From Candidatus Woesearchaeota archaeon (lineage in GTDB: Archaea; Nanobdellota; Nanobdellia; Woesearchaeales; DSVV01): a DNA stretch of 17,408 nt. The first letter of the stretch is position 1. The number at the start of each line of letters is the position of its first letter. Below, piece by piece: positions 14,761-17,408 of this stretch. Under the pieces are notes generated by a model. That model had not been told where the DNA came from, made no database searches, and saw only the letters and a list, made by a program, of their open reading frames with translations. Both the position numbers and the translations under genes were made by a program. The stretch is taken from the NCBI GenBank assembly GCA_023267795.1, contig JAHFMP010000004.1, forward strand, positions 1 to 17,408, written 5' to 3'.

Positions 14761-16032
14761 ATGAAAAATATTGAAGAAACAAAGAAAACACTGACAAAGT
14801 ATAAACGATTGCTCGTGATTAATGATCACGGCATTTTTGGAGGCGGAACAGAAAAAAGAATCAGGACACTTATAATTAAATTTATTGAAACTTCTTTCTT
14901 TGATGAAGTACATGTTATTCAAAAATTCCCAACTGCGTTAGAGAACCATGATGCACTTCCTGCTTCTCTTAAAAACAGGCTATTTGTTCATACTCTTGGT
15001 AAAGAGAACAGCTTTTTTAAAACGCTAGATATTATTACCAAGCATTCTATTGATTTTGTTCAATGTCATAACCTTGCTGCTCTTAGTCCACTTCCAATTC
15101 TTGCTGCAAAGATAAATAAAAAGCCAATTATTTTTTATGGCCATGATTATTGGCCTATTTGTGGCTATCGCTCTTTTGTAGATTCACACTCATTTACAAG
15201 ACTTCAGCTTTGTGAAACAGATCATTCCTTTGGAAGAGCAAAATGTCTTTCTATTAAAGCAGAAATCAAATACTGGTTCTGGAAACGCATTATAAACATC
15301 TGTACTGCCGGTATTGCAACAGGAAAAAATATGGCTGTAATTTATGAAAAAAATAAAATTCTTAGAGGAAAATGGCATGTTATAACGCCATGGATTGACC
15401 CTTTCTTTTTTCAACAGAAAGAGACAAATCAAATAAATAAACTGAAAAAAAGGAAAGAGAAACTAAATACTGCTATTCCTCATTCCATTCTTTTTGTAGG
15501 TTCTCTTCTTCCTTTCAAAGGTGCATTTGTTGCAGTTCAATCAATGAAACACATTACAAAAAGATTTCCTGATACAAAACTTCTTCTTGTTGGGAGTGAA
15601 CAGGAGCATGATTCTCGTTATAGGATTGCGCTTGAGAACATTGCACGAAGAGACAATACATTGACCAACATACTATTTCTTGGCAAGAAGAAACCTGCTG
15701 AGATTCAGCTTCTTCATAGGACTGCATCTGCATTTATTTTTCCAACACTCTGCATGGAAAGTTTTGGACAGAGCTGGGCAGAAGCAATGGCTGATCGCTG
15801 TCCTGTTATTGTGACGGCAATATCCACACTTCCTGAATATGTCAAGAATAACAAAAATGGATTCCTTGTTCCTCCAAATGATCCTACTCTTCTTGCAAAA
15901 ACAGTTATCACTTTGTTTCAGAATCATAAACATACAAATTCTATTGCACAAAACGGAGCGAAATATGCCAAAAATAATTTTTCTTTAAATCTAATATATC
16001 CGAAAATTTTCATGATCTATTCAAAAGTGTAA
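14761..16032 (+). CDS. GT4-family glycosyltransferase with Cys-containing insertion
   Basis: This 423-residue GT-B enzyme has the N-terminal glycine loop VINDHGIFGGGTEKR (19-33). FYGHDYWPICGYR (125-137) is a block typical of surface-glycan GT4 enzymes. Cys133, Cys151 and Cys162 lie in the segment after it, like the cysteine-bearing insert of related transferases. The C-terminal domain opens with SILFVGSLLPFKG (242-254), and the E-x7-E motif is CMESFGQSWAEAM (Glu333 and Glu341), followed by TLPEYV and NGFLVPPND. No signal peptide or membrane segment is seen, so it is cytoplasmic. It is the last gene of the plus-strand operon, 15 bp after the GT-C gene, and is followed by a structured 107-bp gap. 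Donor and acceptor sugars are unknown. Confidence 0.88.
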   Translation: MKNIEETKKTLTKYKRLLVINDHGIFGGGTEKRIRTLIIKFIETSFFDEVHVIQKFPTALENHDALPASLKNRLFVHTLGKENSFFKTLDIITKHSIDFVQCHNLAALSPLPILAAKINKKPIIFYGHDYWPICGYRSFVDSHSFTRLQLCETDHSFGRAKCLSIKAEIKYWFWKRIINICTAGIATGKNMAVIYEKNKILRGKWHVITPWIDPFFFQQKETNQINKLKKRKEKLNTAIPHSILFVGSLLPFKGAFVAVQSMKHITKRFPDTKLLLVGSEQEHDSRYRIALENIARRDNTLTNILFLGKKKPAEIQLLHRTASAFIFPTLCMESFGQSWAEAMADRCPVIVTAISTLPEYVKNNKNGFLVPPNDPTLLAKTVITLFQNHKHTNSIAQNGAKYAKNNFSLNLIYPKIFMIYSKV

Positions 16033-16037
16033 ATCTA

Positions 16038-16095
16038 TATGGGAAGAGATTAGTTTTCGAAACTTTCATCTCTAATTTTGCCGACTCTTCCCATA
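16038..16095. other. 11-bp inverted repeat with 36-base insert, possible structured RNA or terminator
   Basis: TATGGGAAGAG (16038-16048) pairs perfectly with CTCTTCCCATA (16085-16095). On the minus strand the insert can add a second stem, ATTAG with CTAAT, separated from the lower stem by an 8-base bulge on one side only. It begins 5 bp after the GT4 stop. No long T-run marks a standard archaeal terminator. It may be a 3' stabiliser, a bidirectional terminator or a small structured RNA. Confidence 0.45.
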
Positions 16096-16098
16096 ATA

Positions 16099-16148
16099 AG
16101 TGAATGAGTTTCCTCAAGGACGAAGCCCGATTATTAAACTCATTCACT
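16099..16148. other. 13-bp perfect inverted repeat overlapping the 3' end of the GT2 gene
   Basis: AGTGAATGAGTTT (16099-16111) pairs with AAACTCATTCACT (16136-16148), leaving a 24-base loop. The right arm contains the last two codons and the stop of the minus-strand GT2 gene, so that gene's mRNA would fold its own stop codon into a hairpin. On the minus strand the loop also holds TGAG-GAAA-CTCA, a GNRA-type mini-hairpin that would compete with the long stem. It starts only 3 bases after the neighbouring 11-bp inverted repeat. Confidence 0.45.
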
Positions 16149-17132
16149 ATATCTGTGATAAAATATTTTGTCTGTGTATTCAATAAGCCCATCAACTTCT
16201 TGCTGGTTTAGTTTCTGCTTTTGTCTCAACACATATCCTGCAAAAATTCCATAAATCAATACAGAAGGAGTAACCGCAAGAAGTTTCGTTATGAATATTA
16301 TCTTTTCTTTTATCTGAAAAGATTTATTCTGTTTCAGTTTTTCTTCTTGAATTGTATTTACTTTATTTACTTTAGATTCATCGTTCATTTTTGGATCATT
16401 TTTAAGAAGAAGCTGCAAATAATAGTGTAATGATTTTACAATCTGAGCAAGGCTTCCAAACTTAATAATAAGATATAACCTATTCTTCCATGACCAATAC
16501 ATACGCTTTCCAAATGGCTCTATAGGTCTTTCTTTTCCTTTATGAAACCACAGTGCTTCATAATTCTGCAGAATTTTCCAACCATTTTCCTTTATTCTCC
16601 AGACAATATCCATGTCTTCCACATACATAAAATAAAATGGATCAAAAATGCCTGCTTCGTCCAGCACTTTTTTTCTAAAAATAACAGAACCACATCCCAT
16701 CCATAAACATTCTTTTATCTTTTTTTCTGGTTTTTTTAGAGTATTGTACTCTATATATGCATACTCTTCTGCACCACAACAACCAGCATCAGGATGCTGC
16801 TCCATTGTTTTTACCAGAACTGAAAGCCAGTTTTTATCCAAAAGACTATCTTGATTCAAAAGAATAATATAATTACCTTTGCTCTTTTTTATACCAATAT
16901 TGTTTGCTCTTCCAAACCCAAGATTAAAATTGTTTCTGATAATATGAACATCTCGAAACGTATTTTCTATAATTTCAGGTGTTTTGTCTACTGAAGCATT
17001 ATCAACTGCAATTATTTCAATTTTCTTTTGATTGTAGTTTTGGCTTTTCAACGAGCGTAGACAGTCAATAATACAGTCTGCACCATTATAAGTGACAATT
17101 ATTATTGAAACAAACAGATCTTGCTTTACCAT
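16140..17132 (-). CDS. GT2-family glycosyltransferase, rhamnosyltransferase-like
   Basis: This 330-residue protein starts at the ATG at 17132, preceded by GGAG six bases upstream. ATGs at 17147 and 17156 and a TTG at 17246 are alternatives, but the TTG frame would overlap the upstream methyltransferase remnant. The GT-A domain begins with VSIIIVTYNGADCI (8-21), has the nucleotide-binding VDNASVDKT (43-51) and NLGFGRANNIG (70-80), and LLNQDSLLD (91-99) at the metal site where LNPDT is more usual. The catalytic region is FYFMYVEDMDIVWRI (166-180). These are hallmarks of COG1216 enzymes such as WbbL-type rhamnosyltransferases. A Lys-rich linker (about 235-265) and one hydrophobic C-terminal segment (about 268-295) suggest membrane attachment. 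It lies convergent to the plus-strand operon. The sugar transferred is not determined. Confidence 0.86.
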   Translation of the reverse strand: MVKQDLFVSIIIVTYNGADCIIDCLRSLKSQNYNQKKIEIIAVDNASVDKTPEIIENTFRDVHIIRNNFNLGFGRANNIGIKKSKGNYIILLNQDSLLDKNWLSVLVKTMEQHPDAGCCGAEEYAYIEYNTLKKPEKKIKECLWMGCGSVIFRKKVLDEAGIFDPFYFMYVEDMDIVWRIKENGWKILQNYEALWFHKGKERPIEPFGKRMYWSWKNRLYLIIKFGSLAQIVKSLHYYLQLLLKNDPKMNDESKVNKVNTIQEEKLKQNKSFQIKEKIIFITKLLAVTPSVLIYGIFAGYVLRQKQKLNQQEVDGLIEYTDKIFYHRYSE

Positions 17133-17172
17133 CTTTGACTCCTTCATACATTCCATCTCTTTATTTTTCTTA

Positions 17173-17235
17173 TTATTCTTTTTTTGCAATGACCACATAC
17201 TGCTTTGCAAATGGTCTGAGATATTTTGAAAATGT
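17173..17235 (-). other. In-frame continuation of the upstream gene after a TGA
   Basis: Immediately after the TGA at 17236-17238 the same frame stays open for 20 codons, reading TFSKYLRPFAKQYVVIAKKE before a double TAA. The pattern, ending with a strand like YVVIAKK, is the usual last strand of class I SAM methyltransferases. It looks like the severed C-terminus of the preceding fragment rather than a non-coding gap. TGA appears to be a normal stop elsewhere in the window, for example in three 4-bp ATGA overlaps on the minus strand. Confidence 0.5.
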
Positions 17236-17408
17236 TCAATATTCAAGACACATCACTTTTTTATGGATCCAAGTGCCATGCTTTTCCCAAATTGGTTTTG
17301 TACATCGATTCCATGTCCAACCAGTATAATCTATACAAAACTCTTCTTTGATAGAAAAACCATTCTTCATTACTATCTTTTTTATGAATGATATTGGATG
17401 AATGTATC
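17236..17408 (-). CDS. C-terminal part of a probable SAM methyltransferase, possibly interrupted
   Basis: The minus strand is open from the right edge to a TGA at 17236-17238 in the frame that reads YIHPISFIKKIVMKNGFSIK and later TGWTWNRCTKPIWEKHG. The gene begins outside the window, so no SAM motif is visible. The style (a Phe-x-x-Lys helix, KNGFSIKEEF, then the continuation past the TGA) fits the C-terminal third of a class I methyltransferase like those elsewhere in the locus. It would be the upstream partner of the GT2 gene in a minus-strand operon. A nonsense mutation, a sequence error or programmed readthrough could explain the TGA. A different fold is possible, so the family call is tentative. 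Confidence 0.45.
   Translation of the reverse strand, partial: YIHPISFIKKIVMKNGFSIKEEFCIDYTGWTWNRCTKPIWEKHGTWIHKKVMCLEY

Noticed and set aside
16099..16148. Hammerhead-like words (GGACGAA next to a UGA-containing stem) in the structured gap
   Set aside because: The invariant CUGANGA core is absent (the sequence reads GUGAAUGA), so the catalytic fold cannot form as known.
16099..16148. Fragments resembling RNase P RNA (GAGGAAA and CGGGCUUCGUCC on the minus strand)
   Set aside because: The words are in the wrong order and the region is far too short for RNase P RNA; coincidence is the simpler explanation.
17236..17238. Reassigned TGA codon (alternative genetic code) as explanation of the in-frame TGA
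   Set aside because: TGA serves as the stop in several intact genes here, including three minus-strand ATGA overlaps, so a genome-wide reassignment is not supported.
17133..17246. TTG start at 17246 for the right-end GT2 gene
   Set aside because: The extra 38 residues are Asn/Lys-rich, overlap the methyltransferase-like frame, and precede a proper ribosome binding site and ATG at 17132.
1..17408. CRISPR arrays, insertion sequences, tRNA or rRNA genes
   Set aside because: I saw no regularly spaced direct repeats, transposase-like reading frames, terminal inverted repeats with target duplications, or cloverleaf/rRNA signatures.

Overview
The window is a dense, AT-rich surface-glycan (glycosylation) locus, most likely from an archaeon and plausibly from a small-genome DPANN-type lineage. 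The archaeal reading rests on promoters: TATA-like boxes lie about 26-30 bp upstream of the ATGs at both divergent gene pairs, as expected for leaderless archaeal transcripts, and few genes have a Shine-Dalgarno sequence. The lineage is inference, since no rRNA, tRNA or core housekeeping gene is present.

Layout. Bases 1-6579 are one minus-strand operon. In transcription order it encodes a polytopic membrane protein, an RmlC/FdtA-like cupin, RmlB, RmlA, a GT-C (GT39-like) transferase and a Wzx-type flippase that runs off the left edge. Several of these genes overlap by 4 bp (ATGA). A plus-strand GT4 glycosyltransferase (6621-7775) diverges from it. It converges on a second minus-strand operon (10536 down to 7827) with a polyprenyl-phosphate-type GT2 and two SAM methyltransferases. 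A plus-strand operon (10642-16032) follows: an SDR sugar epimerase/dehydratase-like protein with an altered active site, a GNAT acetyltransferase, a DegT/DnrJ/EryC1 aminotransferase, a second GT-C and a second GT4. The right end is minus strand: a GT2 of the rhamnosyltransferase-like group and the C-terminal part of another probable methyltransferase, which carries an in-frame TGA.

How it fits together (inference from families). RmlA and RmlB make dTDP-4-keto-6-deoxyglucose. The cupin epimerises or isomerises it, the DegT protein can transaminate it and the GNAT protein can N-acetylate it. With no rmlD visible, an N-acetylated amino-dideoxyhexose is a better prediction than rhamnose. The GT4 and GT2 enzymes would build an oligosaccharide on a polyprenyl carrier in the cytoplasm, the methyltransferases could decorate it, and the Wzx protein would flip it. 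The DPM1-like GT2 would supply lipid-phosphate sugars to the GT-C enzymes acting outside the membrane.

The most unusual signals are: (1) the SDR at 10642 with His where the catalytic Tyr of YxxxK should be; (2) the in-frame TGA at 17236-17238 followed by a methyltransferase-like C-terminus; (3) long inverted repeats in the three gaps after plus-strand genes, one arranged as mutually exclusive hairpins before the acetyltransferase gene and one a 107-bp gap with two long stems. No CRISPR array, insertion sequence or stable RNA gene was seen, and no gene-free stretch exceeds about 110 bases.
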